DNA of 8,119 bases, from contig USGZ01000067.1 of NCBI GenBank assembly GCA_900554265.1, forward strand, positions 1 through 8,119, written 5' to 3'. The notes beneath the pieces are model-generated. The model saw nothing but the letters and a program-made list of their open reading frames with translations. It made no database searches and had not been told where the DNA came from. The translations under genes and the position numbers were made by a program. This document shows positions 1-5,519 of the stretch, in pieces (position 1 is the first letter of the stretch; each line of letters starts with the position of its first letter). Source of the stretch: an uncultured Porphyromonadaceae bacterium. Its GTDB lineage: Bacteria > Bacteroidota > Bacteroidia > Bacteroidales > Muribaculaceae.

Positions 1-961
1 CCATCATGCGGTGGCTGAAGGGCTGCCGGTAGAACTTCGGGTCGTCGGCGGGGGTTTCGATGGAATAGTAAGGACTGAGGTTTGAGCCTTCGTCGTACTG
101 GAAATCGAGCGAGGCTCCGGCAGAGAACATCGGGTTGAAGTGCCACAGCGGGTTGAGGTTGAAGCCCAGGACCCCGAAATGGCCCGGGATTACCTTCATC
201 TCGGGCTCGATGTCGCCGAAGCTGTAGTTGGCGTCGAAAAGGTTCTTGCGCCAGGCGCCGTAGGCGGTGATGTCGTAGCTCACGTGGGGTTCGTAGCCGC
301 TCCAGTCGGGGCGGCGCTGCGCGGGCACGGTGCCTAGATTCCAGGCCAGGCCCAGGCGACCCCACAAAACGTTGACGCCGGGGTTGGGATAGTCGGTGTT
401 GCCGTTAGAGAAATGGGAGATGTTTACGCCGGCGGTAAGGCTGAGGCGCTCGCTGAGGGCGTAGCGGAGCTTGAAGCCCAGGTCGATATAGGCGTTGACA
501 TGCGAGCCGAAGCCGTCGATGTCTTCATAGTCGAAAGGATTGGCCTCGCCGTTGCGGCGCCAGCCGGCGGAGACGCCGAAGTTCCACTCGTAATCGAGGC
601 TCAGCCGCTGCGAGAATCCGGCGATGCGCGAGCCCTGCAGCACGTAGATGTTCACGGGCGTGCCAGTGACCCTGGATTCATCGAAGGCCACGACGCCGAC
701 TCCTATTCCCTGATATGCGCACGGATAGTAGCGCCCGTAGCGCGAGGAGGGCGCGAAAGAAAAGGAGTACTCCCCTGCCGCGCCGAAGGCCGAGCGGGTC
801 TTCGAGCCGAAGCGGTTGTGGCCCTTGACAATCTGATTCGACGGCAGCACGTAGGCTTCGCGGAAGGAGAACTCGACGCGCTGCGCGATGGCGGTCGAGT
901 CGGAGGCGAATGACGCGAGGGCCGTCAGCGCCGATATGATGATGAATGAAAGTCTTTTCAT
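1..961 (-). CDS. PagL-like lipid A deacylase / acyloxyacyl hydrolase family outer-membrane protein (3' end beyond window)
   Basis: This frame is open from an ATG at 961 to the left edge, giving 320 residues with no stop. The N-terminus is a signal peptide (MKRLSFIIIS..ALTALASFAS, cleavage near residues 20-26). The rest alternates short amphipathic, aromatic-rich strands typical of an outer-membrane beta-barrel. Residues 180-197 contain H183-F-S185-N186-G187 followed by P-N193-P-G-x-N197. In PagL the catalytic residues are His126, Ser128 and Glu140; His and Ser are present here at the same spacing, but position +14 from the His is Asn. PagL-family enzymes remove an ester-linked acyl chain from lipid A in the outer membrane, so lipid A or another acylated lipid is the likely substrate. 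The ORF is already much longer than PagL (about 150 residues mature), so an extra domain or more strands follow the core. The start overlaps the preceding lipoprotein gene's stop (ATGA), implying translational coupling. Family assignment rests on the motif and is fairly secure; the activity is inferred. Confidence 0.75.
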   Translation of the reverse strand, partial: MKRLSFIIISALTALASFASDSTAIAQRVEFSFREAYVLPSNQIVKGHNRFGSKTRSAFGAAGEYSFSFAPSSRYGRYYPCAYQGIGVGVVAFDESRVTGTPVNIYVLQGSRIAGFSQRLSLDYEWNFGVSAGWRRNGEANPFDYEDIDGFGSHVNAYIDLGFKLRYALSERLSLTAGVNISHFSNGNTDYPNPGVNVLWGRLGLAWNLGTVPAQRRPDWSGYEPHVSYDITAYGAWRKNLFDANYSFGDIEPEMKVIPGHFGVLGFNLNPLWHFNPMFSAGASLDFQYDEGSNLSPYYSIETPADDPKFYRQPFSHRMM

Positions 962-1893
962 AATTCAGAGTGTATGTTCACCAGGAGTCTAACCGGCACG
1001 CGCATCCGGAGCGTGCAGTGGACGTCGCGTTCCTCGCCCGTAGCGGTATTGACAGCCGTAATCAGGCAGTCCAGCCCGACGGAATCATACTGGCAGCGCA
1101 GTTTCACCCTCAGGGGTATACCCGCGGGGAGGACGACGGCTTCAGGCATTGGCGGAACGCAGGAGGTGACAAAGGACGAGTTATTCATCGTAAGCGGAGC
1201 GGAATCGCCGGCAATAGTCCAGTAACCGTCCTGAGGATTGATGAGAAAGGTATAAGAAGGCACGGGCACCTCTATGCCGCTGCCGAGGACCATTCTCTCG
1301 AAATCGTCCGAGGCGCCCCAGGCCTCGAAGAAGTAGTCCACGTGGAGCTCACGTACGGTCGGGAAGGAGAACTCCGTCGGCTCCGTCAGACCTTCGGGAT
1401 AGGGTTTACTCATGATAGCGACTGTCCTGTCTTCCTCGGGATAGCCGGTCCAGGACGTGAGTGTATAGCTGATGTCCTTTATCTCGATGGTGAAGTCCGA
1501 GGTCGGCAGAACGGTGACGGCGACGTCGCGGTAAGCATAGCCGTCCGTAACCGTAAACGACAGCAAGCCGGGTTCTCCTCCCTGATAGCGGACGAGTTCA
1601 AGTTTTATCTTATCTTTCGCCTGGCGGACATAGAGGTCGGTGAAGGCCGTAGCGACGTGGAAAATGCCGTTGTCGCTCTCGACATAGCTTGCCGCCCCCT
1701 CGCTGCCGGCGAACACCACGTCCTTCATATACCAGTCTGTTCCTTCAACGGCGATGGATGCCGAGAGCCGGTCGGGCCCCAGTTCTTCCGGAACGTCGCT
1801 TAGGGTCAGATTCTTGATGAATATATCGTCGTTGCAAGCCGACAATATTATCGCCAGGGCAAGTACAAATGTGCGCAATATTATTTTTTCCAT
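958..1893 (-). CDS. Putative surface-exposed lipoprotein of unknown function
   Basis: A 311-residue protein that I do not recognise. Residues 1-20 form a lipoprotein signal: M-E-K and R7, a hydrophobic stretch, and the lipobox L-S-A-C20. The residues after the Cys are N-D-D, an acidic start resembling the Bacteroidetes lipoprotein export signal that sends lipoproteins to the cell surface. The remainder lacks membrane segments and reads as beta-rich sandwich-type sequence. Two Cys pairs near the C-terminus (in the segments TSCVPP and LRCQYDSVGLDC) could form disulfides. An ATG seven codons upstream (1914) is possible, but it would place the -7 promoter box inside the gene and weaken the signal peptide, so ATG 1893 is preferred. 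The TGA stop overlaps the ATG of the PagL-like gene, so the two are probably co-translated and may act together at the outer membrane. The stop of ogt lies 70 bp upstream on the same strand. Confidence 0.8.
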   Translation of the reverse strand: MEKIILRTFVLALAIILSACNDDIFIKNLTLSDVPEELGPDRLSASIAVEGTDWYMKDVVFAGSEGAASYVESDNGIFHVATAFTDLYVRQAKDKIKLELVRYQGGEPGLLSFTVTDGYAYRDVAVTVLPTSDFTIEIKDISYTLTSWTGYPEEDRTVAIMSKPYPEGLTEPTEFSFPTVRELHVDYFFEAWGASDDFERMVLGSGIEVPVPSYTFLINPQDGYWTIAGDSAPLTMNNSSFVTSCVPPMPEAVVLPAGIPLRVKLRCQYDSVGLDCLITAVNTATGEERDVHCTLRMRVPVRLLVNIHSEL

Positions 1894-1901
1894 AGAGGCA
1901 G

Positions 1902-1909
1902 CAAATATA
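1902..1909 (-). promoter_or_regulatory. Bacteroidetes -7 box before the lipoprotein gene
   Basis: TATATTTG matches the Bacteroidetes -7 consensus TAnnTTTG exactly. It ends 8 nt before the ATG at 1893, so a transcript started here would have a leader of only a few bases. I see no TTTG -33 element at 19-21 bp upstream, so the promoter is incomplete and could be a chance match in an AT-rich stretch. It would allow the lipoprotein/PagL-like pair to be transcribed independently of ogt. Confidence 0.45.
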
Positions 1910-1963
1910 GGCATTTATTTCCGGAATACGGGACATCAGGCCAATTTTAACAACTCCGGGTTG

Positions 1964-2482
1964 TCAGCTCTTGCCGGCGCCCTCGAGGTCAAGCAGATAG
2001 CGCTTGAAGGAAAGGCCGGCGGAGTAACCGGTAAGAGTACCGCCGGCACCGACAACGCGATGGCACGGCACGATTACGCACAGCGGATTGGCCCCGTTGG
2101 CCGAAGCCACGGCACGCGTCGCCGCCGGACGGCCGAGGCGCTGCGCTTCCTGACCGTAAGTGATTGTAGTGCCATAGGGTATATGCAGCAGCTCGGTCCA
2201 TACGGCCTTCTGGAAATCCGTTCCGGCCATCAGCAGCGGCAAATCGAAACTCTTGCGCGTACCGGCGAAATACTCCGCCAGCTGCTCCGCCGCAATCCCG
2301 CAGACCCGCGACGGCGCGAAAACGACCTGGGCCCCGAGCCGGCGGCCCACACGCGCCACGGTGGCATCAGCATGCGGACTCTCCGCCCACTCGCACAGGC
2401 ACAGCTCCTCCCCGCACCCGCCGAGAAGCAACGTCCCGGCCGGTGTCTGCACCTCCATAATCCGCATAATCATTGTTTCCAT
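1964..2482 (-). CDS. ogt: Methylated-DNA--[protein]-cysteine S-methyltransferase
   Basis: A 172-residue suicide DNA repair protein. It moves the alkyl group from O6-methylguanine (and O4-methylthymine) to its own cysteine in the cytoplasm. The active-site motif I-V-P-C140-H-R-V-V is intact. The DNA-binding helix-turn-helix region (residues 105-128, Y-G-Q-E-A through R-A-V-A-S-A) contains the R-P-A-A-T-R123 arginine finger and is followed by the N-G-A-N-P Asn-hinge segment. The C-terminal T-G-Y-S-A-G-L..K..L-L..E-G signature is also present. The length fits Ogt (about 170 residues), with no Ada N-terminal domain. The frame stays open upstream through the tRNA gene, but that is not coding. Four close ATGs (2482, 2473, 2467, 2458) are possible starts; 2482 is chosen because an AGGAG lies 11 nt before it, and 2458 would also give a normal Ogt N-terminus. 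It probably has its own promoter, because a terminator lies upstream; I could not find a convincing one. Confidence 0.95.
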   Translation of the reverse strand: METMIMRIMEVQTPAGTLLLGGCGEELCLCEWAESPHADATVARVGRRLGAQVVFAPSRVCGIAAEQLAEYFAGTRKSFDLPLLMAGTDFQKAVWTELLHIPYGTTITYGQEAQRLGRPAATRAVASANGANPLCVIVPCHRVVGAGGTLTGYSAGLSFKRYLLDLEGAGKS

Positions 2483-2547
2483 TAGTAATACGACTCCTGA
2501 GGAAAGCCTCGCAACAAAAAAGTTCCTGCAAATACCAGGTAAAAAAC

Positions 2548-2591
2548 AAGGTTGCCTGCGACCGGCTTTACCATCCGGGGAAGGCAACCTT
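2548..2591. terminator. Intrinsic terminator after tRNA-Pro, with T tracts on both strands
   Basis: A perfect 10-bp inverted repeat (2548-2557 AAGGTTGCCT with 2582-2591 AGGCAACCTT) encloses a 24-nt loop. Within the loop, CCGG at 2562-2565 and 2575-2578 can form an inner stem. On the minus strand the hairpin is followed by GTTTTTT (2547-2541), as expected for termination of the tRNA-Pro transcript. On the plus strand it is followed by TTTTTCTTT (2591-2599), so it could work in both directions, but no plus-strand gene ends here. It insulates ogt from tRNA and trpS transcription. Confidence 0.85.
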
Positions 2592-2598
2592 TTTTCTT

Positions 2599-2675
2599 TG
2601 GTCGGGGTGACAGGATTCGAACCTGCGACCACCTGGTCCCAAACCAGGTGCGCTACCGGACTGCGCTACGCCCCG
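2599..2675 (-). tRNA. tRNA-Pro(UGG), CCA encoded
   Basis: Read on the minus strand this folds as a complete cloverleaf. It has a 7-bp acceptor stem beginning CGGGGCG, a D-stem GCGC/GCGC, an anticodon stem CCTGG/CCAGG with loop TTTGGGA (anticodon TGG, decoding proline CCN), a 5-nt variable region, a T-stem GCAGG/CCTGT with loop TTCGAAT, then discriminator A and a genome-encoded CCA. The C1-G72 first pair is characteristic of bacterial tRNA-Pro. One oddity is position 6 (C, genomic 2670), which faces A67 (genomic 2608), giving a C-A mismatch in the acceptor stem. The gene lies 61 bp after the trpS stop, with its own promoter in between and a terminator directly downstream. Confidence 0.97.
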
Positions 2676-2685
2676 AATACGGCCA

Positions 2686-2716
2686 CAAAATTAGTCAATT
2701 TTTTAGTATTGACAAA
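2686..2716 (-). promoter_or_regulatory. Promoter of tRNA-Pro (-33 TTTG, -7 TAATTTTG)
   Basis: On the minus strand TTTG (2716-2713) is followed after exactly 19 bp by TAATTTTG (2693-2686), matching the Bacteroidetes primary-sigma consensus TTTG-N19-21-TAnnTTTG. The -7 box ends 10 bp before the first base of tRNA-Pro, so initiation would give a very short 5' leader for RNase P to remove. It sits in the spacer between the trpS stop and the tRNA. Confidence 0.85.
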
Positions 2717-2736
2717 ATCTGCGGCCGGCTTGTATC

Positions 2737-3822
2737 TCAGTTCTTATATTTCTTACTCTGTTCCTTGATGAGCTCGAAGTCGTCGAAGTAGTTGATTTTC
2801 ATGGCCTCGCGTACTTCGTGGAGGGTCCTGGCGGCAGCCTCGCGGGCCCTGGCGGAACCTTCGCGGAGTATGTCGTAGACGGCCGGAATATTTTCCTCCC
2901 AGTACTTGCGGCGTTCGCGGATTGGTGCGAGTTCTTCCTCGAGTACGCTGAGGAGCAGCTTCTTGACCGTACCGTCGCCTACGCCGCCGCGGGTGTAGTG
3001 GTCCTTGAGTTCCTGGAGGTTCTTATACTCGGGCAGGTACTTGGCGAAGTGCTCGTCGCAGCTGAACGCGTCCAGGTAGATGAAGGGGCAGTTGCCTTCG
3101 AGGTGTCCCGGAGAGTCGATGGTGAGGTGCTCGGGGTCGGTGTACATCGAGTTGACCTTTTTCTTGACTTCCTTCGGGGTGTCGGAGATGTAAATGCAGT
3201 TGCCCAGGCTCTTGCTCATCTTGGCCTTGCCGTCGGTTCCGGGGAGGCGCTGGCAGGCGGCGTTGGTGGGCAGGAGTATCTCGGGTTCGACCAAAGTGTC
3301 GCCGTAGATGTTGTTGAAGCGGTTCACGATTTCACGCGTGAGCTCGACCATCGGGGCCTGGTCATCGCCGGCGGGTACGGTCGTAGCCTTGAAGGCGGTG
3401 ATATCCGAAGCCTGACTTATGGGGTAGCAGAAGAAGCCTACGGGGATGCTCTGCTCGAAGTTGCGCATCTTGATTTCGGTCTTCACCGTCGGGTTGCGCT
3501 GTACGCGGCTCACGGTCACCAGGTTCATATAGTAAGTGGTGAGTTCGCAGAGTTCGGGCACCTGGCTCTGGATGAAGATTGTGGTCTTGGCGGGGTCGAT
3601 GCCTACCGAGAGGTAATCGAGAGCCACTTCGATAATGTTCTGGCGCACCTTCTCGGGGTTATCGGCATTGTCGGTAAGGGCCTGCGCGTCGGCAATCATC
3701 ACGTAGATTTTGTCGTACTCGCCGGAGTTCTGCAGTTCGACGCGGCGACGCAGCGAGCCTACGTAGTGGCCCACATGCAGGCGCCCCGTGGGGCGGTCGC
3801 CGGTTAATATGATTTTTTCCAT
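2737..3822 (-). CDS. trpS: Tryptophan--tRNA ligase
   Basis: A 361-residue class I aminoacyl-tRNA synthetase that charges tRNA-Trp in the cytoplasm. The HIGH-type motif is H16-V-G-H19, within [14 protein letters not shown], and the KMSKS motif is at 201-205. Asp140 in S-Q-A-S-D-I-T-A-F matches the Asp that recognises the indole nitrogen of tryptophan. The N-terminus (TGDRPTG) and the C-terminal E-L-A-P-I-R-E-R-R segment are like the TrpRS form I remember from streptococci and lactobacilli rather than the shorter E. coli type (about 334 residues). A lysine-rich tail of about 18 residues follows the usual end. ATG 3822 is chosen because an in-frame TTG ten codons upstream falls inside the -7 promoter box. 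The next upstream gene has its own terminator, and I see no hairpin after the trpS stop, so some read-through into tRNA-Pro is possible. Confidence 0.97.
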   Translation of the reverse strand: MEKIILTGDRPTGRLHVGHYVGSLRRRVELQNSGEYDKIYVMIADAQALTDNADNPEKVRQNIIEVALDYLSVGIDPAKTTIFIQSQVPELCELTTYYMNLVTVSRVQRNPTVKTEIKMRNFEQSIPVGFFCYPISQASDITAFKATTVPAGDDQAPMVELTREIVNRFNNIYGDTLVEPEILLPTNAACQRLPGTDGKAKMSKSLGNCIYISDTPKEVKKKVNSMYTDPEHLTIDSPGHLEGNCPFIYLDAFSCDEHFAKYLPEYKNLQELKDHYTRGGVGDGTVKKLLLSVLEEELAPIRERRKYWEENIPAVYDILREGSARAREAAARTLHEVREAMKINYFDDFELIKEQSKKYKN

Positions 3823-3849
3823 AGAGGTTGAATTTTCTATACTGAAATG

Positions 3850-3857
3850 CAAAATTA
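3850..3857 (-). promoter_or_regulatory. -7 box of trpS
   Basis: TAATTTTG on the minus strand matches TAnnTTTG and lies 27 nt before the trpS ATG, giving an A-rich leader of roughly 20 nt. A TTTG is present upstream, but at 23 bp instead of the usual 19-21, so the -33 element is weak or displaced. No T-box, tryptophan leader peptide or attenuator hairpin is visible in this short leader. Confidence 0.6.
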
Positions 3858-3941
3858 CTCCAAAAACCTCAATATTCCCACAAATTTCCCCATGAAAATA
3901 AAACCTAAAATAAAAGCGGCCCCTGAAATAGCATAACGGCT

Positions 3942-3985
3942 ACAATAAAACCTGGAATCGACTCTCGATAGGTCGATTCCAGGTT
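3942..3985 (-). terminator. Strong hairpin terminator after the LRR gene
   Basis: A perfect 14-bp inverted repeat (3949-3962 with 3972-3985) has a 9-nt loop. On the minus strand it is followed by TTTTATTG, a short interrupted T run. It starts 31 bp after the LRR protein stop codon and would end the transcript of the small-ORF/LRR pair. The stem is longer than needed for a simple terminator, so it may also protect the mRNA 3' end. The rest of the 3858-4016 spacer holds nothing else I recognise. Confidence 0.8.
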
Positions 3986-4016
3986 CGTGTGGGTTATTTG
4001 CCGGGTTATTTACGTT

Positions 4017-5150
4017 TTACTGGAGGACGACTTTCTGGGTGTTCGCGCCGGAGCGGATGATGAAGATACCTGGGAAGTCGGCGCTGAATTCTGGCGACGC
4101 GGGTGTGAGGTCGGCGACCTTGATGCCGTTGGTGTCGAAGATTTCGGCAGTGGCGTCGTAGTCAATCAGCGAGGCGGTCTTGCCGTCGAGGTTGACGATT
4201 TCTTTGCCTACGATGCTGCTGTTGACGCCCGCATATTCGCCTTCAGTCATGATGTTGGCGAAGTTCTTCCAGGGGAGGGCGGTCTGGTACTTGTCCTTGC
4301 TTCCGTCGGGCACAATGAGTATTGCGTTCTGATATTCCTCCTCGAAGAAGGGGTCGTACCAATATAACTCTCCGGCATGTTGATTGGGTTCTTCGGTAAC
4401 GACGCGTATGGTTTTAAGAGAAGGCGTCGAGCGGCGGTCCAGCATGCGTACCTCTTCTTTCTCGGCTTTAAGAATCACATGCTGCAGATTAGGGCAGTTG
4501 TCGAAACTCTTGCCTCCATAGTAGCTGACGCGACTCACGAAGGTGAGATCGGCAGAAGTCAGACTTGTACACCCGTCGAAGGCAAAGGGATAGATGCGGA
4601 CATTGCGACATTCGCTGCCGTCAATTTTTTTAAGAGAGGTGCATTTTGCGAATGCTGCCGGGCGAATTTCGGTGAGATGGGTAGGCAATTTGACACCGGT
4701 GAGGTTGACGCAATTTGCAAAAGCTCCGTATGCAATTGTATTAACAATGCAATTCATGCCATTTTGGCTATCATCTACGTTTGGCTGAGGGTTGTAAAAT
4801 TTGCAAAATATATAGTTTTCGATTTCTATTTCTCCCGAGTAATCATTACCCTCTGGGAGTTGAGGATAAAAATCGAAGATTGTATAGGGCGCAAGGTCTA
4901 CAGGAATTCTTTCCAGCATTCGAATGGGGCTGGAACCCATGATGGCGGCACGCCCTGGAATTCGGGAAAGCATGCCAAAGTATTGATTGTTATCCACGGT
5001 AGTAGGATACAATACAAATGTTCCTTGACCATTGATGGCGTCTTGATAATCTTCCAGCTCGGCATCTATGATTATGCCGTCATCAGGCAATTCCGATGCG
5101 TTGCTGATTCCGGCAATGAGCAGAAACAGCAGAGTGAGGAGTTTTTTCAT
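4017..5150 (-). CDS. Secreted BspA-like leucine-rich-repeat protein with possible type IX sorting-like C-terminus
   Basis: A 377-residue protein. Residues 1-19 are a signal peptide (MKKLLTLLFLL...SNA-S), with cleavage near residue 18 or 19. Residues 139-228 hold about four BspA-type LRR units (LRR_5), with the repeated pattern A-F-x-x-C-x-x-L-x-x-(V/I)-x-L seen at A-F-A-N-C-V-N-L, A-F-A-K-C-T-S-L, A-F-D-G-C-T-S-L and S-F-D-N-C-P-N-L. Residues 279-300 carry the V-P-D-G-S-K-D-K-Y..W-K-N-F-A-N-I element typical of BspA-like proteins. Residues 330-377 (A-E-I-F-D-T-N-G ... G-I-F-I-I-R ... Q-K-V-V-L-Q) resemble a Bacteroidetes Por/T9SS sorting domain, but end in Gln instead of the usual Lys or Arg. 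The likely place is the cell surface or outside the cell, with a binding or adhesion role; the ligand is unknown. GC is visibly lower than in neighbouring genes (one 60-bp line at 4741 is 37% GC, against 68% at 7141). The start overlaps the stop of the small ORF upstream. Confidence 0.85.
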   Translation of the reverse strand: MKKLLTLLFLLIAGISNASELPDDGIIIDAELEDYQDAINGQGTFVLYPTTVDNNQYFGMLSRIPGRAAIMGSSPIRMLERIPVDLAPYTIFDFYPQLPEGNDYSGEIEIENYIFCKFYNPQPNVDDSQNGMNCIVNTIAYGAFANCVNLTGVKLPTHLTEIRPAAFAKCTSLKKIDGSECRNVRIYPFAFDGCTSLTSADLTFVSRVSYYGGKSFDNCPNLQHVILKAEKEEVRMLDRRSTPSLKTIRVVTEEPNQHAGELYWYDPFFEEEYQNAILIVPDGSKDKYQTALPWKNFANIMTEGEYAGVNSSIVGKEIVNLDGKTASLIDYDATAEIFDTNGIKVADLTPASPEFSADFPGIFIIRSGANTQKVVLQ

Positions 5151-5263
5151 TTACGTATTTTTTGAGTTTGTAGTACAGTGTTGTTCAACGTGAGAACCTC
5201 GTACGCAGAAGTCGCACTAATACCAGCCCAGAATAGAAGGAGAAAGGAGATTAGTTTTTTCAT
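5147..5263 (-). CDS. Small secreted peptide ORF (38 residues), coupled to the LRR gene
   Basis: A short ORF starts at ATG 5263 and ends with a TGA whose bases overlap the ATG of the LRR gene (ATGA at 5150-5147). Residues 1-20 are a convincing signal peptide: M-K-K-L, a hydrophobic core I-S-F-L-L-L-F-W-A-G, and T-S-A before the likely cut. The mature part would be only 18 residues, from Y21 to K38 (YEVLTLNNTVLQTQKIRK), ending in a basic tail. It is the first ORF after a consensus -33/-7 promoter and has an A-rich 25-nt upstream segment. Its first 20 residues match the LRR protein's signal peptide at 11 of 20 positions, so it may derive from a duplicated 5' end. It could be a true secreted micropeptide, an upstream ORF setting LRR translation by coupling, or the remnant of a deleted paralogue. 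I recognise no family. Confidence 0.6.
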   Translation of the reverse strand: MKKLISFLLLFWAGISATSAYEVLTLNNTVLQTQKIRK

Positions 5264-5288
5264 TGCGTTTTGTTTTAGGTTTACGTGG

Positions 5289-5320
5289 CAAATATAAGTA
5301 TAAATAATTAGTTTTCCAAA
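5289..5320 (-). promoter_or_regulatory. Consensus promoter of the small-ORF/LRR unit
   Basis: On the minus strand TTTG (5320-5317) is followed after 20 bp by TATATTTG (5296-5289), a perfect match to the Bacteroidetes -33/-7 consensus and spacing. The -7 box ends 25 nt before the small ORF's ATG and the leader is rich in A. I find no TAnnTTTG inside the small ORF, so the LRR gene probably depends on this promoter. Confidence 0.85.
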
Positions 5321-5352
5321 TATTATTCAAAGATATTAAAATATAAATTTCC

Positions 5353-5368
5353 GAAAGCGAGAAAGCGA
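5353..5368. repeat. Two tandem copies of GAAAGCGA
   Basis: GAAAGCGA occurs at 5353-5360 and again at 5361-5368, followed by a partial continuation (GCAAGC). It lies upstream of both divergent units, between their promoters. It could be a regulator half-site pair or a small slippage product; nothing else supports either reading. Confidence 0.4.
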
Positions 5369-5504
5369 GCAAGCCGTGGATTGTTTTCGGCATGTGCGGT
5401 GCCGCTCCAACGCCTGTTGGTTAATTCTAACTTCGTAGTGTTAATAAATGTAAACAAATCAGGGCTGCGGGGTGGAGGATGGCCGATTTGGCGAATTAAA
5501 ATCG

Positions 5505-5512
5505 TAACTTTG
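5505..5512 (+). promoter_or_regulatory. -7 box of the ruvX-def-ettA operon
   Basis: TAACTTTG matches TAnnTTTG, followed by CAG, the CTTTGCA context common before Bacteroidetes genes. It ends only 7 nt before the ruvX ATG at 5520, predicting a near-leaderless mRNA. No TTTG is present at 19-21 bp; a TTTG at 14 bp is too close. It is the only promoter-like element I see for the three plus-strand genes. Confidence 0.6.
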
Positions 5513-5519
5513 CAGATTG

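Larger units (their letters stand above)
5264..5519. other. Divergent AT-rich intergenic region
   Basis: This 256-bp stretch separates the minus-strand small-ORF/LRR unit from the plus-strand ruvX operon. The part from about 5285 to 5350 is very AT-rich and holds the promoter of the minus-strand unit. The part from 5350 to 5500 is mixed in composition and contains a two-copy 8-bp repeat and then the ruvX -7 box. I see no RNA gene or other coding sequence in it. Confidence 0.7.

Noticed and set aside
140..913. Plus-strand frames of 65 and 166 residues near the left end
   Set aside because: They lie antisense to the PagL-like gene, which has a signal peptide and active-site motif and stays open to the window edge.
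970..1803. Long plus-strand frame across the lipoprotein gene
   Set aside because: It lies opposite a gene with a clear lipobox and an ATGA junction, and its product has no signal peptide or motif. It is a strand shadow.
2483..2632. N-terminal extension of the ogt frame into tRNA-Pro and the terminator
   Set aside because: It would encode tRNA and hairpin sequence as protein, and Ogt proteins begin close to the ATGs at 2482-2458.
2253..2791. Plus-strand frames of 171 and 79 residues across ogt and tRNA-Pro
   Set aside because: They contain the translated tRNA complement (segments such as G-F-E-P-A-T-T and R-I-R-T-C-D), a familiar false-gene artefact.
2818..3807. A 329-residue plus-strand frame across trpS
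   Set aside because: It is the antisense shadow of a certain tRNA synthetase, with a V/G/A/E-biased composition.
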